Shown one piece after another: positions 45,104-53,474 of a stretch of DNA of 64,000 nt. The notes under the pieces were generated by a model. It did not search any database. It was given only the letters and a program-made list of their open reading frames with translations, and was not told the origin of the DNA. Numbering within the stretch: position 1 is the stretch's first letter; each line of letters begins with the position of its first letter. The stretch covers positions 9,235,131 to 9,299,130 of the forward strand of contig NZ_CP107976.1 in the NCBI RefSeq assembly GCF_036099295.1, in the 5' to 3' direction. The translations under genes were made by a program, and so were the position numbers. The DNA comes from Streptomyces sp. NBC_00358 (GTDB lineage Bacteria; Actinomycetota; Actinomycetes; Streptomycetales; Streptomycetaceae).

Positions 45104-46804
45104 ATGAAGCAGGTCGAGGAGCTGAACCGGCTGCTGGCACCGGACGGATGGGGCCTGCGTTCCTACGACTTCCTCTCCGGCCGCCCCATCTACACGCCGG
45201 TCCGGGTTCCGCCCACGGGTCCATTGATCGCGCTGCCGCTGAACGACGACGACACGGGCAAGCTCGAGCTGGTCCTCGGGCAAGCCTACAGCCTCCTGGA
45301 CTGCGCCGGCGAGGAGACCGCACGCGACCTGCTGCGCACAGCGGTCCTGACCCTGCGCCACGACGGCGGCATCTACCACCCCACCCCGGGTGACCGTTGG
45401 ACGGAGGCCACCTACGAGGCGGTCCTGACGGTGGAACGCGAACTCCTGCCCACCTGCACCCCGGGGGCGAAGGAGGCGCTCTGGCGAACCTTGCAGTCCG
45501 TGCTCACCCAGCTCGGGCGCATCGACGTCCAGGACCTCGTGGTCGAAGGCGACTCCCGTCCGCTGCCCAGCATCCCACCGGACTGGCGCACCCAAGCCGC
45601 CACGCCCGCGACCCCCATAGTCCGAGGCTTGCGACTGCCCTTCTCCGGCACCGAGTTCGACGTCACCGCCAGGGACTTCACCGACCTGGAGATCCGTGGT
45701 TCACAGGACGGCAGCGGGTTCCACTACCTCTACGACACCCGCGCACGCCGGATGATCACCGACTTCGTCCTCGACGACCGGCCGCAGGTAGCGACCTTGT
45801 GCAGCGTCACCGTCATCAAGAAGGGCGACACCTTCACGCCGAGGATCAAGCTCTGGAAGAAGGACAAGAGGAAAGCCGAGGAAGTCTCCGCGACGCAGAC
45901 AGTGCCCGATAGCGGGACCACCCGGGCCGTCAAGGCGCTCGTCGACACCGGGGACGTCCACGAGAACTTCTGGAAAGTCATCAACTTCCTCCAGGGCTGC
46001 ACCGGCCTGAGCACACCCGGCGACTCCCTCCAGCTCATGGTCGGCGACGAGGCCCACCTGGCTCAGCTGCTGACCGGCCAGGACCGGACGACGGTGCTCG
46101 GCGCGGTCAGGACAGCCATCGGCGGCGGACTCACCGAGGAGGACATCCGGCTGATCAGCAACCGCAAGGAACAGCTCCGCAGGTTCGAACGGCTGCTGAC
46201 CGACCACGACTACTTCCGGAAGGAAGAGAGCCTGGCAACGACACGCGGGGTAGAGGCCGTCTGGCAGGCCTTCTTCGAGACGAACCAGTGGATCTTCGGC
46301 TACGGGCTCAACCTCATCGCCTGCGAATCCATCGACGACGGCAAACTGGAACGCATCACCACCGGCGCCAACATCTTCAGCGGAGCCGGGAAACGCATCG
46401 ACGCCATCATGCGTTCCAAAGGCCTGATCAGCAGCATGCTCTTCTGCGAAATCAAGACCCACGACACGGAGCTGCTCGCCAAGACCCCATACCGCGCGGG
46501 CGTCTACCAGGCATCGAAAGAACTGGGCGGCGGCGTGGCGCAGGTGCAGAAGACCGTCAGCAAGGCCCAGCAGCTCATCTCCCACGAGTTCCTCACCCGC
46601 ATCCACGACGACGACGGCACCCCGACCGGCATCGAACTGTCCACCACCCGGCCCCGGCAGGTCGTGGTGATCGGGAGCCTGCGCGAGTTCACCCATAACG
46701 GCGCCGTGAACCCGGAGAAGATCAACTCCTTCGAGCTGTACCGGACATCGATCCAGGACGTCGAGATCATCACCTTCGACGAGCGACCAACAGCTCGGGC
46801 GTGA
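45104..46804 (+). CDS. Shedu-type anti-phage nuclease (DUF4263)
   Basis: 566 residues from the ATG at 45104, with GAGGAG eight bases upstream. The first ~380 residues are a family-specific N-terminal region, including FHYLYDTRARRMITDFVLDD and QLLTGQDRTTVLGAVRTAIG. The C-terminal ~170 residues form the Shedu domain: VEAVWQAFFETNQWIFGYGL, RIDAIMRSKGLISSMLFCEI and IKTHDTELL, giving the PD-(D/E)XK-like set Asp433, Glu449, Lys451. Shedu proteins defend against phage by nicking or cutting DNA and work as single genes. It converges with the gene at 46770, the two 3' ends overlapping by 35 bases. Confidence 0.85.
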   Translation: MKQVEELNRLLAPDGWGLRSYDFLSGRPIYTPVRVPPTGPLIALPLNDDDTGKLELVLGQAYSLLDCAGEETARDLLRTAVLTLRHDGGIYHPTPGDRWTEATYEAVLTVERELLPTCTPGAKEALWRTLQSVLTQLGRIDVQDLVVEGDSRPLPSIPPDWRTQAATPATPIVRGLRLPFSGTEFDVTARDFTDLEIRGSQDGSGFHYLYDTRARRMITDFVLDDRPQVATLCSVTVIKKGDTFTPRIKLWKKDKRKAEEVSATQTVPDSGTTRAVKALVDTGDVHENFWKVINFLQGCTGLSTPGDSLQLMVGDEAHLAQLLTGQDRTTVLGAVRTAIGGGLTEEDIRLISNRKEQLRRFERLLTDHDYFRKEESLATTRGVEAVWQAFFETNQWIFGYGLNLIACESIDDGKLERITTGANIFSGAGKRIDAIMRSKGLISSMLFCEIKTHDTELLAKTPYRAGVYQASKELGGGVAQVQKTVSKAQQLISHEFLTRIHDDDGTPTGIELSTTRPRQVVVIGSLREFTHNGAVNPEKINSFELYRTSIQDVEIITFDERPTARA

Positions 46805-47075
46805 GCCAGCTCTTCGGTTCGCAGAACTTCCAGTCCGCCAGCTCGTGTGCGGAGGCCTCGCCGCCTTCCGGGAAGCTGGTCGCCACCCAGCCGGTGCGCA
46901 GCTTCTCCTCGAACTCCACGACGGTGACCAAGCCCCAGCAGTCGATGAGCCCGTCAGCGTAGATGAAGAGGTCGGTGAGGAAATAGTGGCCGCCGTTGCG
47001 GATGAAGACGTGCCGCCAGGTGCCGGGTATGCGGACGCCGTCCGCCGTGCGATAGGTGATCCGGTTGCCGATCAT
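46770..47075 (-). CDS. Conserved hypothetical protein (DUF7638-like)
   Basis: 101 residues from the ATG at 47075. The sequence IPGTWRHVFIRNGGHYFLTD, LFIYADGLIDCWGLVTVVEF and GWVATSFPEGGEASAHELAD matches a family of short proteins common in Streptomyces, with no known activity. Its start lies about 190 bases from the iteron array upstream of tap, facing away, so both may share that control region. Confidence 0.7.
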   Translation of the reverse strand: MIGNRITYRTADGVRIPGTWRHVFIRNGGHYFLTDLFIYADGLIDCWGLVTVVEFEEKLRTGWVATSFPEGGEASAHELADWKFCEPKSWLTPELLVARRR

Positions 47076-47254
47076 CCTGGGATTGTGCCGGAGCGGCCGC
47101 TGGTCAGGCCGTGAATCTGCTCCGGACGCTTCCAAAACCTCACTGCCCAGGACCACCCGCATTGAACTGCGGACAGACTTCGGTGAGACAGACGTCGACT
47201 GGTCAAGCTTCGGCGAGACAGGACACCCGTCCTTAGCTTCACGGGTTGCCCTTC

Positions 47255-47309
47255 GGACGCTCTTCGTACGCAACTCGTACGACGTATGTACGCACTTTGT
47301 ACGGTTGTC
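47255..47309 (+). promoter_or_regulatory. 11-bp iteron array upstream of tap
   Basis: TACG recurs exactly every 11 bases at 47267, 47278, 47289 and 47300, each preceded by CG or TG; a fifth, degenerate copy (GACG) lies at 47256. The units are roughly YGTACGNNNNT, and the GTAC centre is palindromic. It lies 31-85 bases before the tap start, so it is a likely operator or promoter element of tap-tpg. Confidence 0.7.
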
Positions 47310-47339
47310 GAGGGTAGGGTGGTGGTCTGGAGGTGCTGC

Positions 47340-49592
47340 ATGTCTGAGTTGTTCGATGCGGTGGATGCGCTGGTGGCGTCCCGCTCGTCGTTGCCGCCTG
47401 CGGTGGAGCGTAAGCGGCTGCGTACCGCGCATGGCCTGACGTTGGATGAGGTTGCTGCGGCCTTGCAGGTGCGTCGGGCCACGGTGTCCGGCTGGGAGTC
47501 GCTGACGAAGCCTACCGAGCCGCGTGGTCCGGAGCGTGAGGCGTATGCGCGGATGCTGCGGCAGCTCGCGGAGCTCTACCCCACCCCGGAAGAGCCGGCC
47601 GCCCCGGCACCCACCCCCGTCACTGCTGCGCGCGCCCCGGCGACTTCGGCGCAGGCGCGTCCTGTGTCCACCAGTCCGGCACCCGAAGCTGCGGCCAGGA
47701 CCGCAACTAAAGACCCCCAGGCCCCTGTTGCCCCCGTCACTGCTGCCCCCGCTGCTCCGGAGGCCGTGCCGCGTCCGTCGCCCACTGCCAGTCCGTCGTC
47801 GACGCCGCGTCGTCCGCCCGCACGGAAGGCAGCCCCGGCCGGCACCCCGGCCGCGGACACCGACCCTCGGTTTGTGAACGGGCCGCTGGCGGTCGTCGAC
47901 GTCGAGGACGGTCAGGTGGTGGCGTACTGCACCGGCGGCCTGGTCCTGGACGTGCCCGCCAAGTCTCTGCCGTCCCTGGTGGACTGGACGCTGAAGGAGG
48001 CGAAGCTCGGCCAGCCGAGGCTGTCCGGCCCCGGCAAGGACGGCGATCCGCTGCTCGTCCTCACTGAGGCCGCCCTGGAGCGCTACGGTCTGCCCGTCGC
48101 CCTCGGCGACGAGGAGCGTCTCGCCGGGCGGATCCCGGAGAGTCACAAGGTCGTCAGGCAGCTCGTACGTGCGGAGTGGAAGCTGACCAAGCGCGGGTTG
48201 GGGCCGTGGGCGAGGATCTACCGCCCTGCGCAGGGTTCGGACCGTCAGTGCGTGCAGCTGTGTATTCCGTCGTGGCATGCGCTGGGCACCCGGCATTGGG
48301 GCGAGGTGGGGCAGCTGGCGCCGGCGGAACTTGCCCGCGTCCTGGGCGTGTTCGCCTCTCAGGTGATGACGCCCCGCGGATCGACGGCGGTGACCGGCCT
48401 GGAGCTGATGACCGCGCTGCACCCGCCGACTCGGGCCTCCGATCCGGATGTCGACGGCAAGCGGCACTCCGAGCACAATCCCGGCAGTCTGGGCCGGGAC
48501 CCGGTCGACCCGGCGCCGTGCGAGGCCCCCGACGGCCACCCCCTCCTCAAGGACCTGCCGCGCTTCCACGTCCGCGGCCCCGGGGAGAAGCTGTTCGAGG
48601 AGGCCTACGACTGGGCGCGGCCGATGACGGATGCCGAGTGCACCCTGCGACATCTGGTCGGCATCGACGTCAACATGGCCTTCGCCGCCGGCGCCAACGG
48701 CCTGACCGTCGGCCTCGGCGTGCCCACGCACGTACAGGCGCCCGTGTTCGACGCGAAGCTGCCCGGCTCCTGGCTGGTCGACCTCTCCCACGTGGACCTG
48801 TCGAGGGTGAAGGTCGGCAAGGACAAGTGGGCAGACCTGGACGCGAGTCTGCTGCCCAGCCCGTTCACGCCGAAGGGCGACCGGCCCGAAGGGCCGGCCT
48901 GGTACGCAACACCCACCATCGCCTACGCGCAGGAGCTCGGCTACGACGTCACGCCGGTCGAGGCCTGGGTGCGGCATGAGAATGGCCGTTATCTGGACGG
49001 CTGGTACAACCGGCTGCGTGACGCGTACCTCGCCACGATGGCCGACCTCGGCGTCTACGCCGACCTGTCGCCGGAGGATTTCCTGGCGGCGATGGACGGC
49101 TACAAGCAGCGTGACCCGGAGTTGGCGATCGTCGTCTCGGCCATCAAGGCGACGGTGAAGGGCGGCCTGGGCAAGCTGCGCGAGCGTCCGCGTGGGGAGG
49201 GCTGGCGGCCGGGCGAGCCGTGGCGGGCCCTGTCCCGTCCGACGTGGAGGCCGGACATCCGCGCGGCGGTCATCTCCCGCACCCGGATCAACCTGCACCG
49301 CAAGATCGTCAAGCACGCGGCGTTCACCGGCCAGTACCCGGTGGCGGTCCTGTCCGACTGCGTCGTCTACGCGGCAGGCGGGCCCTCCCCGCTGGACTTC
49401 CTGCCCTACCGGGATGGAAAGCCGCTCCCGGGCGGCTTCAAGCTCGGCATCAACCCGGGCCTGGTCAAGCACGAGGGCACCCAGAGCGTGCTGTGGGGTG
49501 AGGAGGTCCGCGAGCGGTTCAACGCACCGGAACTTAATCTCGCCCGGTACATCAAGGACGGCACCGTCACCGACGCCGACAATGGCGAATAG
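47340..49592 (+). CDS. tap: Telomere-associated protein Tap
   Basis: 750 residues from the ATG at 47340, with GGAGG seven bases upstream (an in-frame ATG at 47286 lacks one). Residues ~18-60 form an XRE-like helix-turn-helix (RLRTAHGLTLDEVAAALQVR, RATVSGWESLTKP). A 90-residue Ala/Pro/Thr linker follows, then the conserved body with DVEDGQVVAYCTGG, HLVGIDVNMAFAAGANGLTV and SAIKATVKGGLGKLRERPRG, consistent with Streptomyces Tap (~740 residues). Tap binds the 3' overhang of the telomere and brings Tpg to it for end patching. The body recalls a DNA polymerase-like fold. tpg follows by 15 bases. Confidence 0.92.
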   Translation: MSELFDAVDALVASRSSLPPAVERKRLRTAHGLTLDEVAAALQVRRATVSGWESLTKPTEPRGPEREAYARMLRQLAELYPTPEEPAAPAPTPVTAARAPATSAQARPVSTSPAPEAAARTATKDPQAPVAPVTAAPAAPEAVPRPSPTASPSSTPRRPPARKAAPAGTPAADTDPRFVNGPLAVVDVEDGQVVAYCTGGLVLDVPAKSLPSLVDWTLKEAKLGQPRLSGPGKDGDPLLVLTEAALERYGLPVALGDEERLAGRIPESHKVVRQLVRAEWKLTKRGLGPWARIYRPAQGSDRQCVQLCIPSWHALGTRHWGEVGQLAPAELARVLGVFASQVMTPRGSTAVTGLELMTALHPPTRASDPDVDGKRHSEHNPGSLGRDPVDPAPCEAPDGHPLLKDLPRFHVRGPGEKLFEEAYDWARPMTDAECTLRHLVGIDVNMAFAAGANGLTVGLGVPTHVQAPVFDAKLPGSWLVDLSHVDLSRVKVGKDKWADLDASLLPSPFTPKGDRPEGPAWYATPTIAYAQELGYDVTPVEAWVRHENGRYLDGWYNRLRDAYLATMADLGVYADLSPEDFLAAMDGYKQRDPELAIVVSAIKATVKGGLGKLRERPRGEGWRPGEPWRALSRPTWRPDIRAAVISRTRINLHRKIVKHAAFTGQYPVAVLSDCVVYAAGGPSPLDFLPYRDGKPLPGGFKLGINPGLVKHEGTQSVLWGEEVRERFNAPELNLARYIKDGTVTDADNGE

Positions 49593-49607
49593 GGGAGTGG
49601 GCAGGCG

Positions 49608-50165
49608 ATGAGCATGTTCGGGGACGGCCTGGACGCCGCGGTGCAAAAGGCGTTCACCCGCCCCGCACCCAAGTCCGCGGGCCCGCAGATGCGGTACATG
49701 GTCAAGCAGCTCGGCGGCACGAAAGCGGTCGCCGAACTGCTCGGCGTGTCCCAGCGGCAGGTGGAGCGGTACGTAGCGGGCACAGCCAAGAAGCCGCGCC
49801 CCGACCTCGCCGCCCGCCTGGAGCGCGAGGTAATCAAGCGCTGGCAGCCGCAGATCCGGGCTAAGGCCCGCAAGAAGGCCACGACGACCGGCGGCATCAT
49901 CATCGACGCCCGCGCCCGCATGGGCTACACCGCGCCGATCGGCTCGACCGACCAGGACCGCATCCGGCACCTGACCGTCGCCCTGCCGCCCCGCTACGCT
50001 GCCCGCCTCTTCGACGCCCAAGCGGCTGGCGCAAGCGACACCGAACTCCAGGAGATCGCGGCCGAAGCCCTCAAGGAGGTCTACTTCCAGGACGGCGGCC
50101 GCCGCGCCGGCAGCCTGGAAGAGGTCCGGTTCACCGACGTCGAACACCTCGAGTTCGACCTGTAG
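49608..50165 (+). CDS. tpg: Telomere terminal protein Tpg
   Basis: 185 residues, the usual Tpg length, 15 bases after tap. It has the conserved start GDGLDAAVQKAFTRPAPKSA, a helix-turn-helix (GTKAVAELLGVSQRQVERYV), basic KARKKATTTGGIIIDARARMG and HLTVALPPRYAARLFDAQAAG. Tpg is covalently joined to the 5' ends of Streptomyces linear DNA and primes end patching; from memory the nucleophile in the S. coelicolor/S. lividans protein is Thr114, and here residue 114 is Thr (in IGST). Downstream is a terminator. Its presence with tap shows that the replicon is linear. Confidence 0.95.
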   Translation: MSMFGDGLDAAVQKAFTRPAPKSAGPQMRYMVKQLGGTKAVAELLGVSQRQVERYVAGTAKKPRPDLAARLEREVIKRWQPQIRAKARKKATTTGGIIIDARARMGYTAPIGSTDQDRIRHLTVALPPRYAARLFDAQAAGASDTELQEIAAEALKEVYFQDGGRRAGSLEEVRFTDVEHLEFDL

Positions 50166-50185
50166 CAGCCCGCCCCGAACAGGCC

Positions 50186-50215
50186 GCGAGCCCGGCCCAG
50201 TTGGTCCGGGCTCGC
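50186..50215 (+). terminator. Terminator of tap-tpg
   Basis: A 10-bp perfect stem (50186-50195 with 50206-50215) and a 10-base loop, 20 bases past the tpg stop. Confidence 0.75.
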
Positions 50216-50509
50216 TTGCGTATCCGTGGGGGCTCGGATGTTCATGCACACGTGCCGTGTCCAACGACCGCGGCCTCCACCAGCCACCGCCCGAGGTGAG
50301 TACCTAATCCTGATCTATGCATGACAAATGCCTTCCAGGGGCGCGTGTAGAGATCGGGGATGCAGGTTGCACACGAACGTCCCGAGCGTCGTCGCCGACA
50401 AGTGCCTGCGGGACTACGGACAGTTGATCAGCCCATAATCGGATTCAGTGCCGAGCGACCCGGCACATCGCACCCGCCCCGGGTGCGCTCACCGCGATCG
50501 GAGAGCATC
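50216..50509. other. Intergenic upstream of the 415-aa gene
   Basis: No gene. A short hairpin (GCACCC...GGGTGC, near 50470-50486) lies just before the ribosome site of the next gene and could be regulatory. Confidence 0.35.
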
Positions 50510-51757
50510 GTGAAGAACAGCGCGTTGTGGCGAGTGGTTGACAACGAGAGTGGTAGCCAGTCCATCGTCAGCACGCCCTCCGAGGCGGTCGTGTTCGTCA
50601 ACAGCCGGTTCGACACCGATGACGACGAGCCGTTCAGCATCACCGAGGTCGGTCCTCTCCTTCCGAAGCCGCTCGGGGTCATCACTGCATGGGCCGCCGA
50701 GAAGGACGGCGAGCGAACCGACGGACGTACTGCGCCGATCACCATCAGGCCGGTTGTGACGGACAACGCCAGCGAGTGCGAAGACGTCGTGCTCTGGGGC
50801 GACGTATATGTCTCCTGGGACCACGACATGTACACCGTCGAGGAGCCGGAGAGCTCCGAGTACAGCGAGGCTTACAGCGCAGCCGAGTTGAGCGCGATCC
50901 TCGACGAGTACGCCGACGACTACGAGTACGCGCCTGAAGGGCCTGAAGGGCCTGACAGCCACAGGTGGCCGAAACCGGAAGAGTTGATCACCTACGGCGC
51001 CCAGGAGTGTGCCAAGCGGTTCGGGCACCTCGACGACGACGCCCTGCTGTGGCTGGCCGCCACCCGCATCACGCTCGCGGTGTGGCGCAACACACCCGTC
51101 GAGAACTGGCATGCCGGGAAGAGTCCGCTGCACGACGGCACAATGATGCGGATCAACACGGCAACCACCCGACTCGTGCGCTCGATGCTGTCGTTCGACC
51201 ATGTCGACTGGATCGCTGTCGGTCTCGCGATCGTCAACCCGTCTCGGGTTCTACCGACCGCGCAGTCTGTGCTCGAGCTTGGGCTGTCCTGCCACAACCC
51301 TGACGACCCGGCGCACGAGGTTGATCCGCGAGAAGAACTCGCGGAGATGGCACAGGTCGCGATCTCATGGGGGCGAAGGTACTGCCTTTACGAGAAGGAG
51401 TTCGGCCTGCGAACCCTGATCGAATCCTTCTGCGCGTCCGACAACGGCTGGTTCGGAGCTCCGAGTTGGGGGCGCATCGTCGATCGGTTCCTTACGGCTG
51501 TCGACGACCGGAAGAATGCGCACTGGCGCATGCACCGGGACAAGCCTTGGTTCGACGATTGGTTCACCAACCGCCCGGCCGACATTGCGGACACCACGGA
51601 ATTTCGTCGGCTGCTCCATGCCGGGCCCGACCTGCTGTCCGAGGAGGCCGCCGAATGGTGCGTGGACGGTGCCATCGGCTACGTCTGCCCGGACGACCAC
51701 GCAAACGGCTGCCCGCGGTGCGGTATCCCGCTGGCAACGGAGTCCTCAAACGAGTGA
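50510..51757 (+). CDS. Hypothetical protein (415 aa) with C-terminal Cys knuckle
   Basis: Starts at a GTG at 50510 with GGAGAG five bases upstream. The first ~170 residues are acidic, including EEPESSEYSEAYSAAELSAI and a run of EGPEG repeats. The rest is helical and Trp-rich (DDALLWLAATRITLAVWRNT, SWGRRYCLYEKEFGLRTLIE). The end, CPDDHANGCPRCGIPLA, can bind zinc. I do not recognise the family. It lies between tap-tpg and a decayed tpg copy, so may have come with a telomere gene block. Confidence 0.6.
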   Translation: MKNSALWRVVDNESGSQSIVSTPSEAVVFVNSRFDTDDDEPFSITEVGPLLPKPLGVITAWAAEKDGERTDGRTAPITIRPVVTDNASECEDVVLWGDVYVSWDHDMYTVEEPESSEYSEAYSAAELSAILDEYADDYEYAPEGPEGPDSHRWPKPEELITYGAQECAKRFGHLDDDALLWLAATRITLAVWRNTPVENWHAGKSPLHDGTMMRINTATTRLVRSMLSFDHVDWIAVGLAIVNPSRVLPTAQSVLELGLSCHNPDDPAHEVDPREELAEMAQVAISWGRRYCLYEKEFGLRTLIESFCASDNGWFGAPSWGRIVDRFLTAVDDRKNAHWRMHRDKPWFDDWFTNRPADIADTTEFRRLLHAGPDLLSEEAAEWCVDGAIGYVCPDDHANGCPRCGIPLATESSNE

Positions 51758-51844
51758 CGGCAGTGGCCAGCGATTCTCAATCCCGTGCCAGTTCGGCCAG
51801 TCACATGACACCGCGACTGAGAAAATGACACGGGATCTGAGAAC

Positions 51845-52136
51845 ATGAGAGCTTTTACCCGTCCCGCGCCGAAATCCGCAACAGCCCAGATGAAATTCCT
51901 CCTCACGCGGGCGCAGGGCTCGACCACCGATCTCGCCCACCTCCGTGCAGCAGATCCTGGACCTCCAGGAGGCCGGAGCGACGGAGGAAGACCTGCATCC
52001 CCTCGTCGTGGAGGCCATCACCGAGTCGTATTTCACTGAGTGGGGCACTCGCGCCCATGGTCTGCGTGCGGATTTTTACGCACGTTCAAGCTGTGGATTT
52101 CCTGTTCTGACGCAGTCGAATCCCAGCCTGCTATAA
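51845..52136 (+). pseudogene. Decayed second tpg copy
   Basis: The start MRAFTRPAPKSATAQMKFLL matches tpg residues ~14-33 (KAFTRPAPKSAGPQMRYMVK), followed by GSTTDLAHL, like the beginning of the Tpg helix-turn-helix. The frame then shifts, and QILDLQEAGATEEDLHPLVV and EAITESYFTEWGTRAHGLRA match the Tpg C-terminus (LFDAQAAGASDTELQEIAAE, ALKEVYFQDGGRRAG). The middle, including the basic region and the Thr114 site, is deleted. It is similar but not identical to the intact gene, so it derives from a diverged terminal protein. Confidence 0.7.
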
Positions 52137-52499
52137 AGAAATCCGGCGGGTAGCCTCAGAAGCGTTCTGGCGGCGGTCCGCTCTGATTTCTCACCACGAA
52201 TGCGAGGTCGAAGACGACCAGGATATGGCTGCCCGACGGCGGTACCCGCAGACCGCTCACCCTGCCCCGCCGTCACCGGGTCATGGACGCCGGCGCTGTT
52301 GCGGCGGCCCTCGAGGAAGCGCGGCTCGATGCCCGGCAGGCGTCCCGGCACGAGGACCCGGCCGACGACGTCCGGGGCCCGGCGGAGCTCGCGGACTGGG
52401 AGTTGTGTCCACCAGCTGCTCGCCGACGCCGTCCCGGGCACCGTCTACGACTCGACGACGTGTTCGGCGCGGCCCGCGCCCACTCATCGCCCAGTCTGC
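52137..52499. other. Decayed region, no intact gene
   Basis: A plus-strand piece (AGAVAAALEEARLDARQASR, then in another frame VHQLLADAVPGTVYDSTT, 52283-52470) looks like broken coding sequence of unknown family. Nothing intact. Confidence 0.4.
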
Positions 52500-53060
52500 T
52501 CAGGCGTTGCCCCAGGCTTCGAGGAAGCGTGTGCGGTCGTCCGTCCGCCGGCTGGCGAGTAGAACGTGCCAGGCACTGGTCTCAGCGTCGCGCAGCCACA
52601 GCCGCCCCAGGTACCGACTTCCGCCGGTGAACGTGTCACGCGCCAATGCGTCACCGAGCACGTCGGCTACAGCGTCGCGCTGTTGGTCGGAGAGTTCTCC
52701 CAGAAAGCTGAGTACGCGGTCTGCGATGCCTCCCTCGTTGCTTTCAAGAATGCGCTCGAAGAACGGACCACCCGCGTTGCCGGGATCGATGTAGAGAGCG
52801 GCGTCACCTCCCGCCTGCCCCAAGGAACGCCAGAACTCAGCACCATCGGGCGTGCCTGGCAAGGGAAGCGCGGCAAAGAGGTCGGCCAGATGTCCGTTGG
52901 CCGCTTGATCGTAAGAGACGTCGCAGGCCGCGGCAGACGCGATCCTCGCAACGTGCCCAGTACTCAGTCCCTCTTCCGGCCAGTCCAGTGGGGTGTTGAG
53001 TTCCTGAACAAGGTGCTGGGCCAGTTCGTCGTCCTTGCCCAGGAAGTGCCTGACGATCAC
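52500..53060 (-). CDS. Hypothetical protein (186 aa)
   Basis: A GTG at 53060, with GGGGGGAA five bases upstream, begins a protein reading IVRHFLGKDDELAQHLVQEL, GHVARIASAAACDVSYDQAA, FFERILESNEGGIADRVLSF and WHVLLASRRTDDRTRFLEAW. It is acidic, helical and compositionally normal, so likely real. No family recognised. Neighbours are decayed genes. Confidence 0.55.
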   Translation of the reverse strand: MIVRHFLGKDDELAQHLVQELNTPLDWPEEGLSTGHVARIASAAACDVSYDQAANGHLADLFAALPLPGTPDGAEFWRSLGQAGGDAALYIDPGNAGGPFFERILESNEGGIADRVLSFLGELSDQQRDAVADVLGDALARDTFTGGSRYLGRLWLRDAETSAWHVLLASRRTDDRTRFLEAWGNA

Positions 53061-53474
53061 GTGTTCCCCCCAGTTCCAGCTGGCGTGCACCGGCTCACCA
53101 GTCTGCCCAACAGGGCGGTGATCCGCCGGGGCCTGCAGACAACGTCCGGAAAATGCTTGCACCACAGCTATCACGACCACCGACAGCGTTGCCCAGGCCG
53201 AGCTCGCCGCCGAAGCCGCGGCCGCCGCAGACCGCCGTACGCGAGGCGTAGCGGATCGTCCGCGCGCCGACGAAGGCTCGGCGCCCTGAAACAGACCGGC
53301 CCCACGATGGGGACGAAGCCATCCGTGAGGAGCTCACCCCCGCCCAAGACAGCGCCCGTGCCTGCCGCATGAATGGGCGATGACCGGCCGTATCCAGACC
53401 ACTGACGGCCTGAGCACCAAGAGACCGCATCGCGGGCGATGCCTGGTACCCGTCGAGCAGGCCGGGCCTGGACC
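53061..53474. other. Decayed region, no intact gene
   Basis: Plus-strand pieces (QAELAAEAAAAADRRTREA near 53190-53245; DEAIREELTPAQDSARACRM near 53315-53372) look like interrupted fragments of an Ala/Arg-rich helical protein. No start or complete frame. Confidence 0.35.

Noticed and set aside
46770..50264. A 1164-codon minus-strand open frame across tap-tpg
   Set aside because: Only its last 101 codons (the gene at 46770-47075) look like protein. The rest is antisense to tap and tpg, with the Arg/Gly/His-rich composition typical of GC-rich shadow frames.
51780..51845. A possible IS end (ATCCCGTGCCA ... TGACACGGGAT) before the tpg relic
   Set aside because: A short inverted similarity is visible, but no partner end or transposase is present, so I do not call an element.
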